From positions 230,329,876 to 230,393,875 of the forward strand of contig CM070873.1 in NCBI GenBank assembly GCA_036365515.1: a stretch of 64,000 nucleotides of DNA, in the 5' to 3' direction. Positions 1-12,390 of this stretch are shown in pieces. The notes under the pieces are model-generated. The model saw nothing but the letters and a program-made list of their open reading frames with translations, had not been told where the DNA came from and ran no database searches. Numbering within the stretch: the stretch's first letter is position 1; each line of letters opens with the position of its first letter. This DNA comes from Torymus aiolomorphi (Eukaryota; Arthropoda; Insecta; Hymenoptera; Torymidae). Position numbers and translations under genes: made by a program.

Positions 1-61
<61 letters not shown>
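1..61. repeat. (GA)n microsatellite
   Basis: Nearly pure GA dinucleotides with one or two interruptions, continuing beyond the left edge of the window. Neighbouring sequence to about 2.9 kb is rich in the same class of purine/pyrimidine tracts. Confidence 0.97.
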
Positions 62-68
<7 letters not shown>

Positions 69-120
69 CGAGCTTGCAAAGTCAACGACGCGATAACGCA
101 CGCTTATTGTTGTTATTATT

Positions 121-212
121 GGATGCTTGACAGGGGGAACACATTTTTTCGCGTCTATAATATATATATATATAATAGACGCGAAAAAATGTGTTCCCCC
201 TGTCAAGCATCC
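121..212. repeat. Perfect 92-bp palindrome (hairpin)
   Basis: The arm starting GGATGCTTGACAGGGGGAAC reads forward from 121 and its exact reverse complement ends at 212. The centre is an alternating TA run. Arms are about 38 bp without a mismatch, which suggests a recent origin or active correction. An open frame crosses it (127-354), but its protein is just the palindrome plus GT repeats, so I do not call a gene. It could be a tiny foldback MITE; no clear target duplication is seen. Confidence 0.9.
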
Positions 213-862
213 AAGATCAATGATCTTGCGCTCGAAATGTTTGGACAGTGTCGGGGCACGTGCAGCTGAAACTGCAAATTTAAAAGGCGTGTGTGTCTGT
301 GTATGCGCCTTGCTTGCTTTTCGCTCACGTGCGCGCCGAAAGGAACGCCGATAGCGCGATGACGAGATTTTGACCTCTAAAATTCATTGGATTACGCGTA
401 GCGTTTTAATAATTCAGTTGATTTGATATTCCATGCGGCGAGTATCGCGCTTATTTTCGAACTTTTCTCGAAAATTTTTCAAGTATTCATGGCCATTTAC
501 GACCTTTAGCGACTTTTTAACTTATTTACATTATTCATCATTCAATGTCGAAAAATCTTTTCACCGCGCGCTCAAGAAAGAAAAAGTTTGCACATCTACC
601 ACACTATAAAAATTATATTCGCTTCGGATTTCGAAGCCAAGAAAAAAAAAAATCTATTTTCAAAATTGGCACACAACAACTCCATCGTTCTGCGTCACCG
701 ACTGTTAATCACTGCCAGTGAGTAGTTACCTATACCGTGCAGCAAAACACGTCCGCACGAAAAATTCCAAAGAAATTTTACGAAATTAATCGCGCGCACT
801 CGACAGCTTCAATCCTTTGCATTCCTGTACATATCTTCTGCAAAAATATCGCTCATTCAAAA

Positions 863-865
<3 letters not shown>
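213..865. other. No gene recognised: mixed-composition spacer
   Basis: Moderately CpG-containing DNA without a long open frame, recognisable RNA or repeat. It carries several homopurine runs only. Confidence 0.5.

Positions 866-943
<78 letters not shown>
866..943. repeat. (CT)n microsatellite
   Basis: Uninterrupted TC/CT dinucleotides over about 78 bp. The open frame that ends in a poly-Ser-Leu tract here is a translation of this repeat. Confidence 0.98.
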
Positions 944-947
<4 letters not shown>

Positions 948-1258
948 AGTTAATTGATGATCATCGGACGTTGTTTAACAATAATATGCATTATTTTATG
1001 TTTTGTTATTATTGTCAGCGGACACTATTTCTAATCTTATGTTTTATTTTATTAGTTGTTTTTATTTTATTATTGTTTTTTGTTTATTTGTATATTTTAT
1101 TATTTTTACTATTTGTTGTTATTTTTGTTTATAAAAGCACCTTTGTATAGGGCTCACCACCCTCGTCATTTTGCGAGTATTATTGTACAAATATTCATGT
1201 AACATTTATATGGCCCTGGTTACCATGGACCACGAGTCTATAGTCAGAAATAAAAATC

Positions 1259-1261
<3 letters not shown>

Positions 1262-1313
<52 letters not shown>
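1262..1313. repeat. (CT)n microsatellite with one G interruption
   Basis: CT dinucleotides interrupted by a single GT. The 154-residue open frame covering it is repeat-derived, so no gene is called. Confidence 0.95.
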
Positions 1314-1399
1314 GCTTTTTCTTCTCTCTTACACAGAAAATATTTCCCCGCATTCGGTCATTAATCATTTTATATCGAGCAAATATTTGCATCGCGCGG

Positions 1400-2880
1400 C
1401 GTTATTATACACCTATACATCTCTCGCGGTGCCGCGCCCTCCCGGGTTCGAAGACAGTTTCACCCGCACCTCTCCGCGAGCGGGGCGGCGGGTCGACGAA
1501 CGTTGCGCGGCTGGCACAAAGGTCAGCCGTCTACTAAATAAAACACAAGTAATAATATCCTCAAAGGATACAACCACACGTATCGGTGTGTATACACGCT
1601 ATATACATTCCCACTTGTTTTTATTATACGTATAGCTATATACGCACGCGATAGCAGAGCGAGAGATCCTTCAACCCGGGCGCCCGCGGCTCGTTTAAAA
1701 AGCTCCGCTCGCCGGGGCTTTAAGAAGGGAAGGGGAACGAGATAGAGAGAGACGCGGGGTCGACACCGCGTGGCTGAGGTCAGCGTCGCGACGCCGGCTG
1801 ATCGAACGAACCCCCCTCTCTCTTTGCGGTCGTGCGAGAGATAAAAACGACGCGAGAGAGAGAGAGAAAATAGAAAGTCAAATCGCGCGCTGTGAGAAGG
1901 AGAAAAAGCTCTCTCTCTCTCTCGTGGGAGAGGGGCGTAATCGTCTACGTCTGCGACCTTGGACGGGGTCGTCCCAAGGTCGGATCTTTCCCCCGTCGCG
2001 CGCCGCGCGCTCACCCACCCGCGCTCTCGAGTGTGTGTGTGTGTGTGTATGTGAGTAGCGCCCCTCTTCCTCCTCTTACTCCTTCCGCCCGCTCTTCCGT
2101 ACCACCTCCTCCTCCTCCTCGTATATACACCTCCTACTCCTATCCTGTCTCTGTCTCTCTTGCGCTCGGGGCACATACAATTCTCGCTCGGTGCGTTAAC
2201 TCGGCGCCTTATGTGTATATACATATATATATATATCTGTCTGTCTGTATGTATGTATTGGCGTATAGCTTGTCTGGCCGCCTATTTGTGTTTCTCGACG
2301 CGCGGCGGATCAATGCCAGGGTCAATGTCACCCGCGCCCGCGCGAAATTCCGCTGTGCCTCGCGCTGCTGTCGTCATTATACTTTTTCGGCAGCGATATA
2401 CACACGCACGCGCGACACTATATATCGCTGCGCTGCGGCGTGCGCGGTAGGGGCGCATAATAACGCGCGACGCTGACCTCAACTATAAAAAGAGAGCATC
2501 GATTACACACTCGAGCGCTGCTGCCTTTTCGTTCGATGTGTATATATACATGTGCGCGTGATGTATAATAATATAGATGTTCGAGACGGCGATGAATCAT
2601 CGCGTTGCGCTCCGTTGCGCACGCTCTCAATGACAATTTTTCATTATATATTCGGCACGCAAGAGAGAAATTTGAGAGGGAAGAAGGGAGGGGAAAGCTT
2701 TGTTTGCTGCATGTGTGCGTCGCGCCGGCGCGAAAATAAAGAAGAGATAAGCATGAGATAAGATATCGATCGCGCGCACGCTGATAGCACGCGACTGCGA
2801 GTTGTATTAGCGAGGAACGCGGATTTCGAGAGTTGCAGGCGAGAGAGATACGAGCAATGCAGGTGGGACGATGCGTGCGT
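1400..2880. other. GC/CpG-rich island, no coding gene recognised
   Basis: This stretch is far richer in CG dinucleotides than the AT-rich flanks. It contains short CT/GA tracts, a (GT)9 tract at 2031-2048, a TA/CTGT tract near 2220-2250 and many TATATA-like steps. Overlapping open frames occur on both strands but are Arg/Ser-rich low-complexity translations with no domain. Such islands in an AT-rich insect background are often single-copy regulatory or 5'-exon DNA; that is inference only. Confidence 0.45.
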
Positions 2881-4985
2881 TATTTTTTAGTGTTTCAGTA
2901 GGTTCTTGTGTATTAAGATATTAGCGACTGCCTTATATTAATATTATGAAGATATTTTATCAGAAATAATTTCGATAAATACTGCTCGATATTTAATATT
3001 TATTTTAGTGATATGATTATATATTCTGTAAAAAAAAGCTCAGAATACGCTTGTAAAAGAAAGTATTAAATTATACCACGTTTTTTTTTTGTTTTTGCAC
3101 AGGATACGTAAAAATTCAGGAACGAACTCGTGAGACCTAATGTCAGTGTACCCTTTCTATTTGGTCGCATTTGATTTCTTGGTAGAGGAGAGCGGGGCAC
3201 GCGGGACCATTAACCCTTTGACCATTAACCTTCGTGCCGACGCAAACCGGTTCGCTCATCATCATTATGAGGGTTACAGAACCGAAACGATCATCTGTTG
3301 TCATTTAATTTTACCAATTAAAAATTTTCTTGACCCAAGAATATTGTTAACCGAAGATTCATTAAAATGTATATTTTGTATAATTGAAAATAAGTTTTTA
3401 TATAAGATAAATATATTTATACTTTGTGATTATTTAGTAAAACGATGAGTCTTTTTACTTTCATTAGTTCTTGAAGTGAACAACGTAAATAATAAAAGGA
3501 TAGTATAAAAGTAAACTTATACTATTTTACAATACTATTCGTTTTTATGGAGTGTTTTTTTAATTACTATTTTTTACACGAGCATTTTATTATCTAGTCG
3601 TTTTTATATACTAAAGATTTTTTTTTGTGAAATTAGTTTTCTAGACGGTCCCCATAAAAAGTAACGTAAATATTTGTCAGTTCGGAATTAGGTTGGAACA
3701 AAAATTCGTTATAACAAAGATGAACAGTAAGGATTTACAAGACTATAAATAAGTTGTTGTCTCCAAATAATGACCCACATAAATTTCTACAAGGATCCAA
3801 GATTCCTTGGCGAATTATCATCGTATTGAATTTCACATTTGTAAATGGACAATATTGTATTGGCACTGATCTCTGCTAATTCTTCTAAGGTTTTAACGCG
3901 AGTCGTATTTTAGTCCAGTTGTAAATGCAAGTTTACGAGAGCTCATTTCTTTTGTCGTATCGGAGTTTATTGATAACCCAGAATAGCTGAAAGCAAATGA
4001 AATTACAGCTACAGGATTAATAGTTTAAGTTGAAGTTTAATTGAACATTAGTCAAAGTATATCTTTTATTCATGTCGAACTGACCAAGTTGTTCTACAAA
4101 TTGTATGGAGCAATTAAGTATCCTTCAATTTCGTACAAGTAGATCAATTTTTAATCAATGGAATACGTTTAAATACGAAATTGATAAACTGTCTAAAAAA
4201 AATAACAAAATGGCGAATAAAGCAATTTCTTTTTATTAAATTAATCTAAAATATCGATTTATATAAAACTTTTACATTTCACATGAGACTTTTATAATAA
4301 AACTACCAACAATACTTATTCAGCACGAAATCAGTAAATCTACCATATCCATTCCACGTCTTTCATTGGTATAACCTAATTTAATTAAAGTTATAACAAT
4401 TTTAATATATGAAATCGGGAATTTTTAATAATGTCAAATTAAATTTTTATATGGAAAGAGTAATATTATTTTATCTCTTTTAATAAATAGTATTCTATTA
4501 TTATATTAAAATAAAGTAACGTTTCAAAATTTCTTTTCATTTCTCTATATTAAGTATAGTCCGTTGCTGTTTTTTTCCTCGCAGACTAGAATCGTTTTAA
4601 ATTGCCAATTTTCAGGAAATAAAAGTGGAAACTTTTCCGAATTCGCTTTATATTCAACGGAAAAATCAATATCTCACAAAAACTGTGATACAATACGATA
4701 CAACGAAAGAAGCTCACAAAATGTCTTCCAAAAAAGTTAAAATTGAACAATAAATATTAAAAAAAATTCTATTATCAAATAAATAATCCCTCGTTTCATT
4801 AATTCATTTTACAACGCAACGTGAAAAAAAAAGTTATTTCTTCAGAATTCTGATAAATTTGCGTTTTCTGCATAGCAAACAGAACTTTTCTCAATTAATC
4901 ATCGCTCCAGTACTACTCGTTAATAAAGAAAATAATGAAACCCAGTTATACAAAATAACTCATAACAATGTATTTAAAACCATCA
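2881..4985. other. AT-rich spacer, nothing recognised
   Basis: About 2.1 kb of AT-rich DNA. A 102-codon frame at 3140-3448 starts in a small GC-richer patch near 3190-3290 but matches no family I know and runs into AT-rich sequence. No tandem repeat, terminal repeat or RNA gene was seen. Confidence 0.45.
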
Positions 4986-5487
4986 AACTCTCATCGCTCC
5001 TTCTACCCAAGAAAATAACACAGACACAAACCCGCTCGCATCATCGTTTCGCGATTCTCCCCCTCAGCGCTTCTTCACCGGCACAACGAACTCATACAGC
5101 ACACGCTATATACCACCGCAACAACAAAAGGCCGCGCATAGAAGGACGCTCGGAGCGAAAGAAAAAACAAATGGCCGAGGGAGCTTCCACCACGACGAAA
5201 CACAGGCACACGCGCGCAGCTCTGCTCCGTTGATCAATGAACTACGCACGGCGAAGCGACGGAAACGACCTGCGCCAATCCCTCGCCCTTAGAGCTCCAC
5301 CTACATATATATACACGCGTGCCTCGCACCCCCTCGCTCGCGCAGGCGGTACATTTCAAGTCGCGAGCACGCGAGAACTCTCGCTCTATATATTATGCCG
5401 AGAGTGTGCGGGAGTGAGAGAGAAAGGCAGACGGCCTACAGACTCGCCGATCGATGGAGCTTGCTTGCTTGCCGCTCCGGCCGTGCG

Positions 5488-5529
<42 letters not shown>

Positions 5530-6720
5530 TACTCCTTCTGCATCCCCTCGTGCGCCGACTTTTGCGCCTTTCGCGGCCAATTGCGGCCAATTGACGTCAG
5601 TGTCACCATCGGCGCTGTCTTCTCAGGTGTGATATATAGATGCTAGGTTTAAGCGCTGAGTGATGGATATTTGTATGCCGTATGTATATAGGTGCAGGCG
5701 AAAATACCGAGTCAAGATCCTTTGTGAAGATGTAGAGGGAGGAGCAAATGGAGAGAGAGGGAGGGAGGGAGAGAGAGAGAGGAAAAACTTGAAAAGAGAC
5801 GGTTTTGTGAGTGTAGTTTGGAGCTTTCAGCCGGTTTTGAAAGCTACTGCGCTTGTAATGGAGAGCGAGCTCTCGCTTGCAAATCACGAAATTGAAGATA
5901 AAATGGTACCATTGTGACTTCTTTACTTCACTTCGGCGATAATAGACGTTATTTGCAATATGAATCAGTGCTCTTTTTACAAACATGTTTGTCAAGATTA
6001 TATAAAATATTATGTTTTACGTTATATTTCACACATTACATAATCATGCTGAAATTTAAGTAAAAACACCATTCGCGAATAATTTGCGAAAAGACCAATC
6101 AGAAAAGAACCTTTGAATAAACATCAACGACATTCTTCGTTCATTAAAACAATAGCTCGAGTTCTCTGAACGGACCTCGGGTTTCAAAACCGTCGAACCG
6201 AAAAACCTGACAAGAAAGCCCGCCACGATATATATGCAACGGACACAAAAAAAAACTCGATCGCAGTAGCGCGCGCGGTGTATATATATAATGTCGCATC
6301 AACACCGGCTGATACACTAACATACATTATCTCTCTTGCTCGTCGTCGGCCCGGGCCATCGCGTCGAATGCACTGCTGGCCTCCATATCGCGATATTTTT
6401 CGCACACACTAACTTACGTGCGCACTTCCTCTGACCTTCCCTGTGCGTCGAATTTCGGGGAGCGGTCTCGAATGACACAAAAGGGTCGTCGTGCACGCGG
6501 CTAATACGCACGCACGCATGCAGCGCTGCTTTTGCATCAACAGGTGACGTATACAGTTCGCGAACGAGCGAGCGAGCCTCGTTTAATCGCGGAAATGCAA
6601 AACGAACCGTCGCTAAGGATGCGCGATTATATATACATACACACATACACACACGGTTGATTTGTAAATGAGGGTGACGCGAGGAAGTCGATGCCGGTAT
6701 TATATATGTAGGGAGGGAAG
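4986..6720. other. GC/CpG-rich island with (CT)n and a CRE palindrome
   Basis: Second CpG-rich block. It holds a (CT)n tract at 5494-5526, a GA/GGGA tract at about 5752-5782 and a perfect cAMP-response palindrome TGACGTCA at 5592-5599. Open frames up to about 130 codons cross it on both strands, but all are dominated by the microsatellites or by Arg/Ala/Ser translation of GC-rich DNA. No coding call is made. Confidence 0.45.
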
Positions 6721-7019
6721 AAGGATGGAAGAGGAAGTCATTTGCTTGGAAACGAACGTATTAATTTCTAAGCTGTAGTCGTTGCTTTTTTTTTTGTTCT
6801 TTGTGGTATTATTTTCAATGAGTTTATCGTCCTTGTACAGTTTACGAGTATTGGCGAAGCTTGAGAAATGAGAATATTGTACTGAATTGATCGAATAGGG
6901 TGAAATGTCTGATAGTATATTTTGGTTCTCTGGATGAAAATTGACGTTTTGAAATAAAGAGATCGTTGAACGGCTTTCTATAACAATAATAGCATCATTT
7001 GATAAAATAGAGAATTCTT

Positions 7020-7612
7020 CTTTTTACAAAAAAAAAAAACCGTTGTCAATTCATTGACACGTCGCTTCCTCAAACTTAATTGACTGATTCCTTTAATTAA
7101 TTTTTAATTTGACTATTTACAATTTAATACTTTATTTTGTACGGTGAGCCTACGTTTAATGGTTTGTGACTTTTTATTTTTACTCTTTCTATTTTTTATC
7201 ATTAAAAAGCAATTATTATGATACAATTTTATATTTTACAAAAAAACCGCTGCCAATTCATTGGCACGTAGCTTCCTCAAACTTAATTGACTGATTCCTT
7301 TAATTAATTTTTAATGTGATTATTTACAATTTAATACTTTATTTTGTACGGTGAGACTACATTTAATGGTTTGTGACTTTTTATTTTTACTCTTTCTATT
7401 TTTTATCATTAAAAAGCAATTATTATGATACAATTTTATATTTTACAAAAAAAAACCGCTGCCAATTCATTGGCATGTAGCTTCCTCAAACTTAATTTAC
7501 TGATTCCTTTAATTAATTTTTAATTCCAATATTTAAAATTTAATATTTTATTTTGTACGGTGAGACTATGTTAAATGGTTGGTGACTTTTTATTTTTACT
7601 CTTTCTATTTAT
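7020..7612 (+). repeat. Three tandem copies of the R-family 5' end (~208-bp unit)
   Basis: The unit starts AACCGCTGCCAATTCATTGG and recurs at 7038 (diverged), 7245 and 7454, spaced 207 and 209 bp. Each copy continues through a GCTTCCTCAAAC motif and an AT-rich body ending in a tract resembling TTTTTACTCTTTCTATTT. The same leader begins full R elements at 18.7 kb and, inverted, at 43.2 and 57.95 kb, so this looks like tandem amplification of one terminus. Confidence 0.85.
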
Positions 7613-7752
7613 GAAATATAAAAACGTTTTCCTTAGTAACAGATGACAAAGTGAAGCTAATTTAAATATTAAAAAAGAAAATATAGGTAATTTAAATACC
7701 TTTCGAGAAAAGTTCATTATATTATGTAATAATGGCTGTAAGGTATAACAAA

Positions 7753-8030
7753 ATCAAGGAGCGCGGGAGCGCTCCGAAGGCAAGTATAGAAGAGCCTTAG
7801 GAGTGACCGCGCGATGATATACATTGAAATGGATGTACGAGGAAATCAATGCACTTATATACCTATTGCGTTAGTTTCAACTATATAACATATCCCTCTT
7901 AATCGAAAGCCATTTCATTACTCTACACAAATCAAAAGATTTTATTTAAAAAGTTTATCTCGTTTAAAAGATATAGAGAGCTGAATTTTTTTATGTCCAC
8001 TTTCCGATTCTAAATTTTCTCCATAGTTTC
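7753..8030 (+). repeat. Repeat family C, copy 1 (terminal hairpin element)
   Basis: Begins ATCAAGGAGCGCGGGAGCGC and carries the 18-nt hairpin GGAGCGCGGGAGCGCTCC (7-bp stem, GGGA loop) just inside the end. The ~275-bp body recurs at 33365 (same strand) and 28903-29170 (opposite strand). A hairpin close to one end, without inverted repeats at the other, recalls Helitron-type termini; that classification is tentative. Confidence 0.7.
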
Positions 8031-8070
8031 AGACTCTCATCCGGTGTTGCGACTTCCTGTCACGTGACCT

Positions 8071-8296
<226 letters not shown>

Positions 8297-8399
8297 GTTT
8301 CAATAATCATCAAAGATCTGAGGAAGTCGACTGACGAAAAGAATAAAAGATTTATTTACGAGCATCAATGAGGCAACAACATTTTTTAGATAAGTATTA

Positions 8400-10090
8400 A
8401 AATGACTAAATGTTAAATAGTAATTTTTTTAAAGAATTGATACTTTGTGAAAATTTTTATTTACAGATAAGTAGTCAAGAAAATTTTTTCGGAGTCGTTA
8501 AAATTTGATGAGCAGCTGATGTATCAAACTATGAGGAGAAAAATTTAATCTTATAAGGTAAGGTAAAACAGCATTATGTCAACAATTTTTTTTGTTTAAT
8601 TAAAATTATAAAGTTAATTTTATTTTTTTTATTCTAGGTTAGGTTGTGTTATTTATATAAATCTAAGTGAAATAGAATAGGACTGTGCCATTAATATTAC
8701 TATACCAATTACAGAAACAGTGATTTTATTGAAATACAAAGAGCAAGAGTTATTGAAGAACAGAAGTACTGGTTATAGAAAAAGAATAGTAAATGCGAAA
8801 GATGAATTATGGCGTACGAAATTTCTAAATGAAATATATAAAAAATACAGTTTTCAATGGAGTAGAAGTATAGTAGATATATATTTTTTATATATACTAC
8901 AATATAATTTATGATGCCGATTTGAAATTATATACTACAATATAATTTATGATGCCGATTTGAAATATTGGTCTGAGCGTTGGTTTAGAAAGCATCGTAT
9001 CATCTTTAAAAAACTTAGCCGATATCAGTGTTGTGCATATTTATTCAAGTGCCAATGAAAAAATTATGTCTAATGAACATGGAAATACGAAAAAGGGTAA
9101 AAATGATGTGTTATTGTGAAAATTTCAAGGAATGAAAGTGCTCAGTTAATCTGTTTTATGATTTTCTCACGGTAGGAGATGTCAAAATGTTTCAGAGACG
9201 TTTTAGTATATATTTATTTTTTCTATACAAGATTCAGATAATAATAATGCTTAATTCATCAACTGGTTGTGTTTGTTTTTAATTTTACAAGATTATGTTA
9301 AAATATAGTAGCGGTATGATGTGTTAAATGAAGTGTGTAATTTAGAACCTCTACTTAAAATCAGAATTTAAAATATTGGTCAAAGCCTTGGTTAAAAAAC
9401 AGGATTTTTGTCTATACTTCAAGAAACTTAGTCGATATTAGTGCTGTTCTGTTGTAAATATTTACTTAAACACCAATTAAAAGATTATGCCAAATGAACA
9501 TTAAAATACAAAAAAAAGAAAAAATAATAGGTTATTGTTGTGAAAATTTCAACAAATAAAAATGCTCAGTTAATCTAATGTTATAATTTTCTCACGATGG
9601 GAGACGTCAAAATGTTTCAGAGAAGTTCTCAGCAATTCTTAGTTCATAAACTGATTGTTTTTAATTTTACAAGATGTGTGGCAATCATGGATAATTCAAT
9701 GAATAATTATATTAAGATGTTTTACATTTTCTACTATAAAAGAATGTCGAGAAACCTTTTTTGGCTCAATGATTCTTAGTTCATAAACTTTTGTTTTTAA
9801 TTTTGTAAGATGTGTCTGATCGGTTCTTAATTCAAGTGGTTTATATTGAAAACTTCAACGAATCCAAGTTTTGAAAATTATTATTTTATAACTAATGATT
9901 GGCTTATGGTGAGGGGCGCCAAATGTTTCAGTGGAGCCATCTGTTCTGTGAATATATGAGCAAGATATTGTTATTGAAGAACAGAAGTACTGGTTATGGA
10001 AAAAAAAATGAATTGTACAATGCTAAAGATGAATTATGGCGTATGAAATTCATTTCTAATACAGTTGTCAAAGTCGAATAGAAGTCTAGA
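8400..10090. repeat. Diverged repeat block paralogous to 35.6-37.9 kb
   Basis: Several segments recur in the same order near 35.6-37.9 kb: a GATGCCGATTTGAAATATTGG segment (8937 here, about 37197 there) and a GAGACGTCAAAATGTTTCAG segment (near 9180 and 9600 here, 37427 there). Internally there is a 37-bp tandem duplication at 8890-8964, and a repeated frame reading LLKNRSTGY followed by AKDELWR at 8745-8820 and 9967-10040. The short frames may be remnants of coding sequence, but I do not recognise a protein. Confidence 0.65.
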
Positions 10091-10735
10091 TATTTTATAT
10101 TAACTTTATGTCACAAGTGCACGTAGTGTATTTGGAACGGCTGATCAGAGGAACATAATATTAAATAGAATTAGAATATATGATATATGCCATTATTATA
10201 ATATTTGAATAAAACATGAGAAGAATAATGATTTAAAAATGTGTTAAAAGTTTGAAATCAGTCTGATCAGTTGAAAATAATCTCAAATATGAAATAAGAC
10301 TGCCATATATTTTATTTTATCATGATAATTTTTTAAAAGATTTGAAACAGACGATTGAAAATAATAAAGATAAATACAATAAGATTGCTCGTCAAAGTGA
10401 AATAAAAGTTTAAATATTTTTTAAAATACATATTCCGAACAACATTTTTATTGATATTTTTATGTTTATGGGTTATTTTCATGAATTTGTCAAGATTAAA
10501 TCGAACAAGTATGCTACATTAGAAAGTTTTATTAAATATAATTATAATTAACTACGAAATTCATAACTTATAGGCAAGTGTACATTATCATTCATTGCAA
10601 ATTCTTTAATTTATTAATCATATAACTTTACAATTAATAGTATTGTTAATTAATCATCATACCTAAGAAAATACACGTTTGATTATATTATTTCAAAAAA
10701 TTTTACAATGTAATCACTTTATCGAGCTCCTTGAA
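10091..10735. other. AT-rich spacer, nothing recognised
   Basis: AT-rich DNA with no open frame of note, no terminal repeat and no microsatellite. Confidence 0.5.
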
Positions 10736-12248
10736 GAAACATTCAAATTTAAAACTTTTGTGAATAACAATACTACCATTTAATAATGATATTAAAAATA
10801 TCCTATAATAAACTCTCGTAACGTTATCACACTATGTAATTATTATTTTCTCTCCAAAAGTTGTGAAATCTATCTAAAAAAACTTTTTACAAAATTTTAA
10901 ACTAAGGCAAGTATTAGTCTCTCTCTCCCTCACCTCTCTCTCCCTCTCCCTCTCTCAACATCTGTTAAACTAAGTACCAAAAACTTTAATGAGAGCTTAA
11001 ATATTTTTTTAAAACAATCAACACGTTTTCTAAAAGCTAACTTTTTAAGTACGTTCTAACAACAATTTGTCTAGTCCTTCTAATACTTCTAGTCTCATCT
11101 ATTCAATAAGCACTCTGTACAAATGGTCATAATTTTTTTCATGACTGTACAAATAAATAATACCATTTAAAATAATGATATTAAAAATATACTATAATAA
11201 ACTCTCGTAATGTTATCACACTATGTAATTATTATTTTCTCTTCAAAAATTGTGAAATCTATCTAAAAAAGCTTTTTACAAAAGTTTAAACTAAGGCAAG
11301 TATTAGTCTCTCTCTCCCTCCCCCTCTCTCCCTCCTTTTCTCTCTCCCTCCCTCTTTTTCTCCCCTGTCTCTCTCGACCTCTCTCTCTTTCCCTCCCCTC
11401 TCTCTCCCTCGCGCCCATAACATCTGTCAAACTGAGTAACAAAAACTTTAATGAGAGCTTAAATATTTTGTTAAAACAATGAACACGTTTTTTAAAAGCT
11501 ATTTTTTTAAGTACGTTTTAATAACAATTTGTCTAGTCCTTTTAATTCTTCTAGTCTCATCTATTCAATAAGCACTCTCTACAAATGGTAATAATTTTTT
11601 CATGACTGTACAAATAATCTTAATAACTGAAAACTTTCTTTTCGAAAAAATTAATTACAAAAAAAAAAAAAAAACAAGAAGAAAAATGAAAAGTTCATGC
11701 AAAACTTATATGCTAACAAAACTAAATTATTTTTACTATTTCTCTAAACCACTGTTAAGTTGCTTTGTAAAAAAATCCCCACCCCTATCTCTCTCGTCTA
11801 TTTTTACTTAACAACTATGTATAATAACTCCATGAAAAATGTTGAATATTTTTTAAAACAGCCCTCAAGACATTCTGTACAAGAATAATACAATAACAAA
11901 CTTTATTTTGAAATATCTACGGAATCTTCGAAAAATGTTTTCTTTAAAAAGAAAGCATTAATATTTTTCCTCGAAAGTATTTAATTTATAAATTTCTTTA
12001 AATTAAAGTAGAAATAACTTTAATGAGAGCTTAAATATTTTTTTAAAACAATTAACACGTTTTTTAAAATCTAATTTCTTAAGTACGTTTTAACAATACA
12101 ATTTTTCTAGTCCTTTTAATTCTTCTAGTCTAATCTATTCAATAAGCTCTCTATACAAATGATAATAATTTTTTCATGACTACAAATAATAATTTTTGTT
12201 AGTATAAAACTTTCTACGAAAGTATAAAATAAGGCAAGTATAAACATT
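10736..12248. repeat. Tandem array of F-family arm segments
   Basis: A motif resembling ACTTTAATGAGAGCTTAAAT recurs at about 10984, 11450 and 12020, and again at 12430 inside the F1 arm. A second motif around AACTCTCGTAA recurs at about 10810 and 11197. Units are about 400-570 bp and carry (CT)/(CCCT) tracts of varying length. The same segments recur at 24.6-25.3 kb and in the arms of both foldback elements, so this is a degraded multimer of the foldback arm. Confidence 0.75.
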
Positions 12249-12304
12249 TTTCCTTTATAATCTACTCTCCCTCCCACTCTTCGCCCGCCATCTCTCGCCC
12301 TCTA

Positions 12305-12345
<41 letters not shown>

Positions 12346-12351
12346 CTCTCC

Positions 12352-12390
<39 letters not shown>

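Noticed and set aside
1440..1460. Possible tRNA B-box-like GGGTTCGAAGAC
   Set aside because: No matching A box, anticodon stem or acceptor complementarity around it; I found no tRNA in the window.
1523..2224. 233-codon minus-strand frame in the GC-rich island
   Set aside because: Arg/Ser-rich translation across GA/CT and GT microsatellites; overlapping plus-strand frames are equally open and no domain is present.
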